Shown piece after piece: positions 1 to 7,408 of a stretch of DNA of 29,197 nucleotides (positions within the stretch are counted from its first letter, which is position 1; each line of letters opens with the position of its first letter). Where the stretch lies: positions 1 to 29,197 of the IMG/VR virus record IMGVR_UViG_3300044574_000024; one strand, 5' to 3'. The DNA is from a virus. A program made the position numbers and the translations under genes. The notes beneath the pieces were generated by a model that ran no database searches, was not told the origin of the DNA, and saw nothing but the letters and a program-made list of their open reading frames with translations.

Positions 1-467
1 TAGGCGGCGAAATCGTCAAAGGCAAGATCGACAAACTCAAGGCTGACTTTCCACAGCACACCTGGTACGAACTGGACGTGATCAATGATCCACTACCAGA
101 CGCGGACGTGTTCATGTGCCGCGACACAATGTTCCACTTTCCGATGCATTTCATCCAGAAGACATTTAGAAACTTTCTGAAGTCCAATATCAAGTATATT
201 CTTGTGTCCTCACATCCCGGAGCATATGACTCGACCCGTCATCGTCTGACTCAGGAACAGGTCACCCAGAATATTCCGCTCACCAAGTTCGGCGACTTCA
301 TGAACATCAATGTGTTCAAGGACCCATTCAACTTTCCAGTACCTCTGGATCGTCTGGACGACACATGCTATCGGATCGCACCTCTTCAGCGTGAACTGGT
401 ACTCTTTGATCGTGAAACGATTGCATCTATTCCGTTTGTGACAGGACCGGATTGGCCGCTACCCTAG
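1..467 (+). CDS. SAM-dependent methyltransferase-like protein (5' end outside window)
   Basis: The reading frame is open from the window edge (first full codon at base 3), so the GTG at 78 is not a convincing start and the N-terminus is missing. About 154 residues remain. The visible part contains ELDVINDPLPDADVFMCRD followed by TMFHFP, which resembles motif IV and the following helix of class I SAM methyltransferases (acidic residue, then a D/N-x-L-P-xAD stretch and a R-D-x-x-F-H-x-P segment). A later ILVSSHPG strand and the PFNFPVPLDR segment fit the C-terminal half of the fold. The glycine-rich SAM-binding loop lies upstream and is not visible, so substrate and activity cannot be judged. 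It is the only protein gene on the plus strand that I accept, and it converges on the minus-strand block with only 7 bases between stop codons. Family assignment moderate, function unknown. Confidence 0.6.
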   Translation, partial: GGEIVKGKIDKLKADFPQHTWYELDVINDPLPDADVFMCRDTMFHFPMHFIQKTFRNFLKSNIKYILVSSHPGAYDSTRHRLTQEQVTQNIPLTKFGDFMNINVFKDPFNFPVPLDRLDDTCYRIAPLQRELVLFDRETIASIPFVTGPDWPLP

Positions 468-512
468 GAGGATATCATGACCCTACATTCCAACATAGCG
501 CGCCTGGTTTAG
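466..512 (+). other. Orphan Shine-Dalgarno and start codon at the convergent junction (possible gene remnant)
   Basis: Directly after the methyltransferase stop codon there is a perfect AGGAGG (466-471), five bases, then ATG (477-479). The ORF that follows has only 11 sense codons and ends at TAG (510-512), while the opposite strand is the 3' end of the PLP enzyme gene. This looks like the preserved start of a downstream plus-strand gene whose body was replaced when the minus-strand cassette was joined here. A tiny real peptide or coincidence is possible. Confidence 0.4.
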
Positions 513-1254
513 CGTGTACCTTAACAAACTCCCACATTTTGGCGTCATATGTGGGTGCTGAAGGAAACGGAGGCTTCTCGCGCGCAGGCTTATCAAAGGG
601 GATGGACGATTTCCAAAGAATCGCTCGTCCCCTTTCTCTGTCTGACATAGTATGTCCTACGGAGACGACATGAGCCTTTGCATTTGGCCATGCAAGCTGA
701 AGAGAACGATTGAGTGTGCCAGATGATCCGACCGTCCAAAACTCTTTCGGCTCCTCAATCGGGAGTGACCGCGCGACCTTTATGATGCTTGCAATCACAG
801 TTTCGTGTTCTAGTCCCAATGGAAACAAAGCGCGATTTAATTGATCTTCGGCCGCATACTCGCGCGCCCGGGCTTGTGTAACGGCTAGCATACCATCTGG
901 AATCCAATGATAGATCGCACCGGCAGCAATGCCTCTCTTCTGATACTCCGTATAACGCTTAGGATCACGCTTTGCCATGAATAGATGCACTTCTTTGCCA
1001 TAGCGATTCGCTACAAACGGAAGAGATATCTGAGCATAACCGGTTGCTGGACATGATCCGAACACTAGTTCCTTGCCAGGATAAGTCTTTACAAAGTAGT
1101 CCAATGATCTTGCTTTTGTTCCCGCACCCAGAAGATCATCACGGACAACCTGAAATCCTTCATGCTCGACAATTACAGGTGCTGGATTTGGATCAGTCCA
1201 GTCCTTTACATACTCTAAATACTCTTCTGCAATATCTTCAGGCCATAGTCCCAT
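475..1254 (-). CDS. PLP-dependent enzyme, fold type II (ACC deaminase / cysteine synthase-like)
   Basis: 259 residues. The segment VVRDDLLGAGTKARSLDYF (about 36-54) matches the catalytic-lysine region of the tryptophan-synthase-beta superfamily, in particular the G-N-K-x-R-K-L-E motif of 1-aminocyclopropane-1-carboxylate deaminase and D-cysteine desulfhydrase; K47 would carry the PLP Schiff base. FGSCPATGYAQISLPFVANRYG (about 65-86) fits the substrate-binding loop and following helix (S-N-H-x-R-Q-x-A in relatives), and TVGSSGTL (about 174-181) fits the phosphate-binding loop. The protein is shorter than the usual 320-340 residues, so the small domain is reduced. Its ATG overlaps the stop of the upstream 59-residue ORF (TAATG), implying translational coupling. 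Substrate unknown; amino-acid lyase, deaminase or a role in a modification pathway are all possible. Confidence 0.65.
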   Translation of the reverse strand: MGLWPEDIAEEYLEYVKDWTDPNPAPVIVEHEGFQVVRDDLLGAGTKARSLDYFVKTYPGKELVFGSCPATGYAQISLPFVANRYGKEVHLFMAKRDPKRYTEYQKRGIAAGAIYHWIPDGMLAVTQARAREYAAEDQLNRALFPLGLEHETVIASIIKVARSLPIEEPKEFWTVGSSGTLNRSLQLAWPNAKAHVVSVGHTMSDRERGRAILWKSSIPFDKPAREKPPFPSAPTYDAKMWEFVKVHAKPGALCWNVGS

Positions 1255-1433
1255 TAGATTTCTTCCTTTAGTTTCCTCTTAATCCATTCCAAGTCTTTCT
1301 GTATTTCGTTCTGAGAATCGGCCAAGACTTTTATTGCATCTAGTAAGATCGATGCCACCTTGAAACTTTTTCCATCATCCTTTTGCATCCATAGGGAGCC
1401 ACTCAAACTTGAAATTTCATCCATATCAACCAT
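1254..1433 (-). CDS. Small hypothetical protein, 59 residues
   Basis: I chose the ATG at 1433 (sequence MVDMDEISSLSG) rather than the longer upstream frame, because that extension would run back into the end of the hydroxylase gene, whose stop is at 1438-1440. The C-terminal half is helical and charged (SQNEIQKDLEWIKRKLKEE), like a short coiled coil. The stop overlaps the start of the PLP enzyme as TAATG, and the gene starts 4 bases after its upstream neighbour, so it is probably translated as part of that operon. No family recognised. Confidence 0.55.
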   Translation of the reverse strand: MVDMDEISSLSGSLWMQKDDGKSFKVASILLDAIKVLADSQNEIQKDLEWIKRKLKEEI

Positions 1434-1437
1434 TGTA

Positions 1438-2652
1438 TTACTTTGCCTCCAACATTTTGATAATATCTGAATTGACAACCACATCGACTACCAAATGAAT
1501 CCGGTCGTCCTTGCCGCCATTTTTGGCCGCATGTGGCTTACGCACGTCCAACACCCAACATTCCCCAGCTTTCATGTTCACGGTGTTAGGTTTGTTTTCA
1601 ATGTCCCAGACGGTAAACTTCACGTCCGGATTTGTGATGATCGGAAAATGAAAGCGCGCAAGCTTACCGATAGCAAGGCCTTGCTCCGGATCGACCTGAT
1701 CCGTGTGTCGCGTAAGTTCTCCGTCGCCACTCTTGAGTTTCATCAGACGAATCCGATGATATTCGGTAGGCGATCCAAAGGTATGACGTAGCAGTTGATA
1801 GACTTCAGGAAAATCGACAATGAGTGTCGTGTCCTGCATCTTGAACACTTCGTCCTTGTGTTCCTCTTTCCATTTGTCATTCATTTCGATAGGTTTCGTC
1901 ATGAACGTCGGATCGGATGTGTATCCACGCAATGAAAACGCCGACCAGGATTTGCCCTTGTTATAGTTTGAGTAGTGATTCTGAAACAGGGAATCCGTGT
2001 CCTTCATCTTCTCGGCAATCTTGGAGACCGCCATGTTGGTCGCGACCGAAAAGGCAGCCACCCGTTTGACGGATACGGTTTCGTATTTCGGAAGGACTGG
2101 AAAGATGCGTTGTGTTTCTTCACCAAACAGAGACTTCTGATTCGAGTCTCGGAACCAGATGTACTGAACTTCCGCAAAGGTCGTGATCTTGGAACCAATC
2201 TTCCGAAACCTTCGGTCGGTCAAGAACTGATTCAAATTTCGGTCGTCTGCCCAGGACACAACCCAGTTGTGCTTGTCATAGTCAAAGATGGTAGGAATCC
2301 AGATCGGTGGTCCTAGAGTATTAATGTTTGATGCGTCGGTCGCGATTCCCGTGGTCACAATATCACCAGGAAGCTTGGTGCCGATCACGATACCGTCATA
2401 GAGTGTGATATCCGTTTTCTTTTTACAGACAGTTCGAATCCATGCCACACGCTTGGCGCCGACCATCATAGGACCTTCGTAATGAAAGGTTCCTTTGTCG
2501 AGGGCGTCGGCAATGGTATTCTTCTTGATCTGGGAGAACGGTGAATCGGAATACGAGTTATAGGCTTCATAAAGTCTTTCGTATTCCTTGAGAAGGGACA
2601 TATCAAATCCCTTCTGCCAGGGCTTCATTTCTTCTTTTACGGCGCTCTTCAT
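1438..2652 (-). CDS. Asp/Asn beta-hydroxylase-like 2OG-Fe(II) oxygenase with unknown N-terminal domain
   Basis: 404 residues from the ATG at 2652, which overlaps the stop of the upstream ORF (TAATG); the frame stays open to 2733 but that would overlap the neighbour. The C-terminal half (about 235-395) has the aspartyl/asparaginyl beta-hydroxylase signature: a SWSAFSLRGY strand, ELTRHTDQ with H316 and D318 as iron ligands, then GECWVLDVRKPH with H374 as third ligand, followed by N-G-G-K-D-D-R-I-H-L where R384 would bind 2-oxoglutarate. The family hydroxylates protein side chains or small molecules. Residues 1 to about 190 are a separate region (YDGIVIGTKLPGD, WIPTIFDYDKHNW, WVVSWADDRN) that I do not recognise. 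Its neighbour is a PLP enzyme, so a joint modification pathway is possible but unproven. Confidence 0.7.
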   Translation of the reverse strand: MKSAVKEEMKPWQKGFDMSLLKEYERLYEAYNSYSDSPFSQIKKNTIADALDKGTFHYEGPMMVGAKRVAWIRTVCKKKTDITLYDGIVIGTKLPGDIVTTGIATDASNINTLGPPIWIPTIFDYDKHNWVVSWADDRNLNQFLTDRRFRKIGSKITTFAEVQYIWFRDSNQKSLFGEETQRIFPVLPKYETVSVKRVAAFSVATNMAVSKIAEKMKDTDSLFQNHYSNYNKGKSWSAFSLRGYTSDPTFMTKPIEMNDKWKEEHKDEVFKMQDTTLIVDFPEVYQLLRHTFGSPTEYHRIRLMKLKSGDGELTRHTDQVDPEQGLAIGKLARFHFPIITNPDVKFTVWDIENKPNTVNMKAGECWVLDVRKPHAAKNGGKDDRIHLVVDVVVNSDIIKMLEAK

Positions 2653-2939
2653 TATAGGAATCTTTCCCCCGTTTCTATATTTGTTGAATATTCCGGAAAA
2701 TGCTTCCACATGACTGCAAGAATCTTCAACCATTCCGGATCGGCAACATGATGATCACACCAAGCGTTCTTGACTTCATGATTTGCAATCAGATAAATGC
2801 AGAGAAGTGCCGCCTCTTTGTTAGACGGCACCTTTTCCAGAATGGCGTCGAATCCTTCAATTTCTTTTGTGGCGTCAAAGAACTTGAATGCCTCGGCGGC
2901 TATCTGAATTATCTCTTTGTGCTTATCCGACACTGGCAT
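2652..2939 (-). CDS. Hypothetical protein, 95 residues
   Basis: The ATG at 2939 is preferred over the upstream start at 2978 because it removes most of the overlap with the deformylase gene (17 bases remain) and has a purine-rich stretch in front (GGAAAGGCAGAAGAA). The protein is mainly helical by appearance (HKEIIQIAAEAFKFFDATKE, AALLCIYLIANHEVKNAWCD) and has a possible HH pair near residue 64. No signal peptide, no known motif. It is coupled to the downstream oxygenase by a TAATG overlap. Confidence 0.55.
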   Translation of the reverse strand: MPVSDKHKEIIQIAAEAFKFFDATKEIEGFDAILEKVPSNKEAALLCIYLIANHEVKNAWCDHHVADPEWLKILAVMWKHFPEYSTNIETGERFL

Positions 2940-3567
2940 GTTGTTTCTTCTGCCTTTCCATCTTGAGCGCCTTTGCATATAGCGTGGATGCTTTTTCTTT
3001 GACCAACTTCCAGGTCAGATTGGAAACCTTGTCCGGAAGAGTCTTGCCGTCCATATGATCATACTCATGCTGAATGATGCGCGCCGTATAGCCAGAGAAC
3101 TCTTCTTCCTTGTGGGCGCCGGTCTCGTCCTGCCAGCGAATGCGAATGCCTAGCGAACGCTCGACGGACACAAAGCAGAACGGAAAGGAAATACAACCTT
3201 CCTTCATCTTCATCGTCTCAGGGGAATAGGCAATGATTTCCGGATTGAAGAAGACCTGATTCTGATTCTCATAGCCGATGCAGAACACGCGAACAGGCAG
3301 ACCAATCTGTACCGCAGACAGACCCACGCCGCCGTATGCTCTCATAGACATGATAAGCGACTGGGCGATGGAGATGGGATGTCCAAATCGAGGATTCTCA
3401 AAGTCAAAAGGCTCGGAAACAGATTCCAACATAGGATCGTTGTCGGGGAGAAGCTTCTGTACCGACCCCTTGTGTGCAAGGGCTTCCGTCTTGATAGTGA
3501 GATTGGTCGGAACTGGGCGACCACCCATTGGCTCTAGGCCTTCAATTTTGATTACTGGATTGGACAT
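2923..3567 (-). CDS. def: Peptide deformylase
   Basis: 214 residues, a metalloenzyme that removes the formyl group from N-terminal methionine of new proteins. All three family motifs are present: GVGLSAVQ (80-87; family G-x-G-L-A-A-x-Q), EGCIS (123-127) with the metal-binding C125, and QHEYDHMDG (166-174) with H167, E168 and H171. Deformylases are known in marine and other T4-like phages, where they may favour particular phage or photosystem proteins. An extended N-terminus of about 30 residues precedes the usual core. The AGGA at about 3577-3580, just after the stop of gene 46, serves as ribosome binding site. The 3' end overlaps the next small ORF by 17 bases. Confidence 0.93.
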   Translation of the reverse strand: MSNPVIKIEGLEPMGGRPVPTNLTIKTEALAHKGSVQKLLPDNDPMLESVSEPFDFENPRFGHPISIAQSLIMSMRAYGGVGLSAVQIGLPVRVFCIGYENQNQVFFNPEIIAYSPETMKMKEGCISFPFCFVSVERSLGIRIRWQDETGAHKEEEFSGYTARIIQHEYDHMDGKTLPDKVSNLTWKLVKEKASTLYAKALKMERQKKQHASVG

Positions 3568-3579
3568 ACTATATTTTCC

Positions 3580-5301
3580 TTATGTTGACATTTGACTGAA
3601 ACTATGGACCTTCTCAAATTTTATGACACTCTTGAACTTGTCGTACAGGAACTCGTTACGATGTGAGATAACAAACAGATTCGTGTTCGCTCCCAACTTC
3701 TTGATGATCTTCAGGAACTCGTCGGTTCCTTGGGAGTCGAGGGATGAGTCGAAGACTTCGTCCATGATGAGCAGGTTGGTATGTACAGAATTCTTGCGGG
3801 CCGCGACCTCACGCCAGGTGAAGAGTAGTGCGAGGTCAATGCGGAGTCTTTCTCCCGCGGAGAAAGAGTTATATGTAAATTTATCTCTATGTCGTGACTT
3901 GATAATCTCTTCGAAATTTTCATCGAGTGTGAAGTTGACATAACAATCCATATCCTGCAAGTGCTTGTTGATCTGTGTATTGATAAGCGGAAGATAGCGT
4001 CGGATTTCGCGAGTCTTGATTCCATCGTCGCGCAGAAGCGTGGCCGCAAAGTCCAGATACTTGCGAGTCTCGATCAGTTCCTCGCGCTCTTTCTTGGTGT
4101 CTGCAATGTCTTGATTGACCTTATCCACAGACACGGAAGGTGTAGCAGTCTGAGTTACCACAGGCGCGTCAAGGTCTTCAAGCTGCTTCTGTAGCTTCTT
4201 TATATATTGCTTGTTGCCTTCGATCCGTGTGTTGTGCTTCACATTCTGCGATTTCAGTTCATCAATTTTTGCAACCTCGACTTGCAGCGCGGCAATCTTC
4301 ACCTCAATATCTGAAATCTTTGTATTGATCTTATCCAACGCATCGTTATACTCTGATACGGTATGTGTATGCTTCCGTACTTCCTCTGCCTTGAAGCCGC
4401 TCTCAATGTCTTGAGAGCATGTCGGACAGTTCTCATTGACCTCATAAAAGGTGATGATCTTGTTTGCAGCGTTTCGCTTTTGATTAATCTGACCGTGCAG
4501 GACCTTGAACTCGGAACGTTTGTTCGTAAGCGCGGCAAGATTCTTTGGAACATCCACGGATAGCTTGAGTTTGTCCAGATTGTTCTGTACGGATAAAGAG
4601 AAGGCCAAGTTGTCTGCTTCCGCTTTGTCAATTTCGGTCTGATAGGACGTCCGACGCGCTTCCTTGTCATCCTTGATTTCCTCAACATGCTTTGATAGCG
4701 TCTTTAGGCGCTCTTCCAAAACCGTCATTGACATGCGATTTGTTTCCAGGGACTCCCTGTTCATCTGAACCTTGCGCTTCAGCACTGCGTTCATGAAAGA
4801 GAATATTTCGATGTCTAGAATCTCCTCGATTACCTCGCGGCGGCGACCCGACTTCAGTCTCATGAATGGGATATACGAATCGGAACCCAGGACAACGATT
4901 TGCGAGAAGGCCTTCAAGTTCATCTTCAGCACATGTGTTTCTAGCCATTTCTGATAATCCTTTATGGCGGCGTCTTGTGCCACCAGGTTGTCATTCTGAT
5001 AAATCTCAAACAGATTAGGCTTGATGCCGCGAATGATCTTGTACGGCACGCCACCGGAAGTCAATTCCAATTCGACTACACAATCCTTGCCATTGATCGA
5101 GTTGACCAGTTCTGGCTTGCCGATGTCCCGAAAAGGCCTGTTGTACAGCGCAAAGGTCAGCGCGTCAATCAGGGTAGACTTGCCGGCACCATTCTCACCT
5201 ACAATGAGAGTGTCGGTTGCCTTCTTCAGATTGATAGTTGTGGGGACTTTGCCGGTGGAAAGGAAGTTCCGCCATTTGATAGTAAGGAAATCAAGTTGCA
5301 T
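3580..5301 (-). CDS. 46: Recombination endonuclease subunit gp46 (Rad50/SbcC-like ATPase)
   Basis: 573 residues from the ATG at 5301 (a TTG two codons upstream is less likely); T4 gp46 is about 560. Walker A GENGAGKST lies near residue 35, the ABC signature SFSAGE near 479 and Walker B LLIMDE near 510, separated by a long coiled-coil region. The coil carries a CPTC zinc-hook motif near residue 292, the hallmark of Rad50-type proteins that dimerise through Zn. With gp47 it processes DNA ends for recombination-dependent replication and, in T4, takes part in host DNA degradation. The start lies 2 bases after the gp47 stop (TGATAATG), so the two subunits are translationally coupled. Confidence 0.95.
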   Translation of the reverse strand: MQLDFLTIKWRNFLSTGKVPTTINLKKATDTLIVGENGAGKSTLIDALTFALYNRPFRDIGKPELVNSINGKDCVVELELTSGGVPYKIIRGIKPNLFEIYQNDNLVAQDAAIKDYQKWLETHVLKMNLKAFSQIVVLGSDSYIPFMRLKSGRRREVIEEILDIEIFSFMNAVLKRKVQMNRESLETNRMSMTVLEERLKTLSKHVEEIKDDKEARRTSYQTEIDKAEADNLAFSLSVQNNLDKLKLSVDVPKNLAALTNKRSEFKVLHGQINQKRNAANKIITFYEVNENCPTCSQDIESGFKAEEVRKHTHTVSEYNDALDKINTKISDIEVKIAALQVEVAKIDELKSQNVKHNTRIEGNKQYIKKLQKQLEDLDAPVVTQTATPSVSVDKVNQDIADTKKEREELIETRKYLDFAATLLRDDGIKTREIRRYLPLINTQINKHLQDMDCYVNFTLDENFEEIIKSRHRDKFTYNSFSAGERLRIDLALLFTWREVAARKNSVHTNLLIMDEVFDSSLDSQGTDEFLKIIKKLGANTNLFVISHRNEFLYDKFKSVIKFEKVHSFSQMST

Positions 5302-5303
5302 TA

Positions 5304-6437
5304 TCAATCATCCGATGCTGAAGAAGTAGAGGTAGAGTTCTCAAGATTGACGGCTTCGACATAGAGTTCGCGAAGGACATTCTTGGTGCGTGTGCCTGTG
5401 ATGCTCTGCGGCAGGGCCGAGTTTGCTTCAAGGCTGTCGATGTACTTATTCAACACCGAGACAGTATCGGTGCTTTCCAGATCATCTAATTCTTCGCCGC
5501 CTTCCAGCGGTACGGTGAAGTCTTCGGCGGTCGTAATTTCGAAAGGTTCCGCGCGCTGTAGAGTGTCCATGAAATCATCATAGAAGTGTGGATCGTTTTT
5601 ATTGACAACCACGACCTTGACATATGTGCCTTTATAAATGCTGGAATCAAAACTCTGCATTGTCTTCTTTGTGTCTTCCAGATTTGCGTCGTCATAGACG
5701 ATCTTGTGGAACATCACATTCGGATTAGGAACAAACTCCAGAATATCTGACTCTGTGTCATAGACATGAAATCCACGAACCTCACCGAAGTCTGCCCATG
5801 TGATCTGATATGTGTTGCCTAGATAGTAGATATGGCCGTCGGTGGACTTGTGATGAAAGTGTCCAGTGAAGACTGTCTTGAAGTCGTCAAAGACTTTTCG
5901 ATTGAAGCCTGCGTCACAGACATTGCCGGCATCCATTTCGAAGCCTGAAATCTCCAAGTGTCCGAAGGCAGTGGTCGCGCCGGTGTTCTTGATGTAGTCC
6001 ATGGTCTTGTGATAGTTGCCTGAGTTGATCCATGGAATGAATGCATAGGGACGCTCAGGATTCTCTTCGGACAGGAAGACATCCTGTGCTTCGGAGAAGA
6101 CTTCCACATTATCATAGCCCCAGAAAATCTGGTTCATGCAATTCACATCGTTTGTGTTCTTGTATGTTACATCATGATTACCTAGAATAATCTTGAAGTT
6201 GATTCCCATTTCTTTCATAGGCTGAAAAAAGCGTTTGTGTACAGCGTCGGCTGTTTTGAAAGCAATAAACTTCCTTCGGTCGACCAGGTCGCCTAAGTGG
6301 ATTACATCTTTGATGTTGTTTTTCTTTAGATACGGAAAGAAAGTACCTTCCCAGAACTTGAAGAAGAACTCGTTGAATACTTCCGAATCTCCTCTTCCAC
6401 CGAAATGTGTGTCGGTCACTAGGCAGCATTTAGTCAT
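5304..6437 (-). CDS. 47: Recombination endonuclease subunit gp47 (Mre11/SbcD-like nuclease)
   Basis: 377 residues (T4 gp47 is about 339). The calcineurin-like phosphoesterase motifs follow in order: VTDTHFGG (near 7), LGDLVDRRK (near 48), LGNHDVTY (near 85), FGHLEISG (near 158) and TGHFHHKS (near 190), supplying the Asp, His and Asn ligands for two Mn ions. Downstream is a capping domain and an acidic C-terminal tail (SLEANSALPQ; NLENSTSTSSASDD) of unknown role. It forms the gp46-gp47 complex, an Mre11-Rad50 analogue. AGGAT about 8 bases before the ATG is the ribosome binding site. Directly followed by gene 46. Confidence 0.95.
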   Translation of the reverse strand: MTKCCLVTDTHFGGRGDSEVFNEFFFKFWEGTFFPYLKKNNIKDVIHLGDLVDRRKFIAFKTADAVHKRFFQPMKEMGINFKIILGNHDVTYKNTNDVNCMNQIFWGYDNVEVFSEAQDVFLSEENPERPYAFIPWINSGNYHKTMDYIKNTGATTAFGHLEISGFEMDAGNVCDAGFNRKVFDDFKTVFTGHFHHKSTDGHIYYLGNTYQITWADFGEVRGFHVYDTESDILEFVPNPNVMFHKIVYDDANLEDTKKTMQSFDSSIYKGTYVKVVVVNKNDPHFYDDFMDTLQRAEPFEITTAEDFTVPLEGGEELDDLESTDTVSVLNKYIDSLEANSALPQSITGTRTKNVLRELYVEAVNLENSTSTSSASDD

Positions 6438-6467
6438 TTGGAATCCTATTGTGAAGTCATCAGTATA

Positions 6468-6680
6468 TCATGTTTCGTCTGGATTGTCAAGGCCAATAGT
6501 TGGTCTCCAACCCGCCTCCACAAGCTTTCGTGCCAGTCGTCTGGCTTCATTGACCTCCTTGAGATAGTAATTGTAAGAGGCCGAGAACTTATCCGGACTT
6601 GATACATGCATGACGGCAAAAAACGAAAACGGCATCATTATTTCCGCTGCCATTTCCACTAAAGCCTCTTCTTTTGTCAT
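6468..6680 (-). CDS. Small hypothetical protein between genes 55 and 47
   Basis: 70 residues. A GGAG sits about 9 bases before the ATG at 6680, supporting translation. The sequence has a hydrophobic patch (EIMMPFSFFAVMH) and a basic helix (EARRLARKLVEAGW), too short to call a membrane segment with confidence. It is 30 bases from gene 47, so probably co-transcribed. No family recognised. Confidence 0.6.
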   Translation of the reverse strand: MTKEEALVEMAAEIMMPFSFFAVMHVSSPDKFSASYNYYLKEVNEARRLARKLVEAGWRPTIGLDNPDET

Positions 6681-6761
6681 TATAATCTCCAGGACGCATG
6701 ATTCCCTATAAACGCATCAGAACCACTTTTCCGTGTCTGATTGTTCAATGAAATCAAATAC

Positions 6762-7361
6762 TTATTTTTTGGTTTTTACGGCTTTTGATGCAGCCAGTCT
6801 CTTTTTCTTCTCGGCGCGCTTGTCTTTCGCCTTTCGTTCATAGTCTTCAATGAATGTGTTGATGTTATCGTAAAGGTCCTGTTGGTGATGTTGATGATCA
6901 CCACCATGAGATGAAGAGGAATCTATTCCTGCCATGATCATCTGATTTTGATGGGACTTGTATGTCACATACTTGTTCTTGTTTTCCCTGTTGATCCTAC
7001 GAATATAGGCATTCCAGGTGACTTGGGAAAAATACGCAAAGGGATTCTTTCCGCGCTTCGGATCAAAGACATGAGCATAGAGAACACAGTTCTCGATTGC
7101 ATCGGAAATCATTTCCTGTCTATAGGGATAGTTGATGAAGTTCATGTGATGGGAAAACTTCTCCGCAATCTTCATGAAGCATTCTCCAATGTAATCAGGA
7201 AGCCTTGGTGATATCTTACCCTCCGCAAGTGCCTTGTCACGCTTTTCATGATAGTCAACAAAGGCTTGATAGAACTTTTTGTTGTCCACATAATGAGCGT
7301 CATCTTTCGAGCGCGGCTTGTTTGTTCTTTTCTTTAACGTCGAAGAATTCGTGACTGGCAT
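6762..7361 (-). CDS. 55: Late-transcription sigma factor gp55
   Basis: 199 residues from the ATG at 7361 (start MPVTNSS); the frame is open to 7451 but that extension covers hairpins and lacks a good ribosome site, while AGGGA precedes 7361. T4 gp55 is 185 residues. The core FYQAFVDYHEKRDKALAEG, then YPYRQEMISDAIENCVLYAH and KGKNPFAYFSQVTWNAYIRRI, corresponds to the sigma region-2-like part: a helix pair that binds the RNA polymerase clamp and reads the -10-like late promoter. In T4 it directs polymerase to TATAAATA with gp33 and the sliding clamp; the (C/A)TAAATA octamers upstream of late genes in this window are its likely targets. The C-terminus is Lys-rich (KKKRLAASKAVKTKK). Confidence 0.88.
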   Translation of the reverse strand: MPVTNSSTLKKRTNKPRSKDDAHYVDNKKFYQAFVDYHEKRDKALAEGKISPRLPDYIGECFMKIAEKFSHHMNFINYPYRQEMISDAIENCVLYAHVFDPKRGKNPFAYFSQVTWNAYIRRINRENKNKYVTYKSHQNQMIMAGIDSSSSHGGDHQHHQQDLYDNINTFIEDYERKAKDKRAEKKKRLAASKAVKTKK

Positions 7362-7373
7362 GTTATTTTTCCC

Positions 7374-7402
7374 TTGACAAGTTTTGAGTCCTCTAGTATA
7401 AT
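7374..7402 (+). promoter_or_regulatory. Exact sigma70 consensus promoter on the plus strand
   Basis: TTGACA at 7374-7379, a spacer of exactly 17 bases, and TATAAT at 7397-7402. It points away from gene 55 and against the flanking genes, which are all on the minus strand. An exact consensus at both hexamers with ideal spacing is unlikely by chance. Transcription would start near 7409. Confidence 0.6.
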
Positions 7403-7408
7403 AAGGCC

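Noticed and set aside
452-673. Plus-strand ORF of 73 residues
   Set aside because: Lies opposite the 3' end of the PLP enzyme, out of frame with the AGGAGG-ATG, with no family pattern.
1215-1222. CTAAATAC on the plus strand, identical to a late octamer
   Set aside because: Inside the PLP gene on the opposite strand with no plus-strand gene downstream; taken as chance.
6716-6741. Stem-loop ATCAGA / TCTGAT between gene 55 and the small ORF
   Set aside because: No T run after it on either strand and only a 6-bp arm with a bulge; not a convincing terminator.
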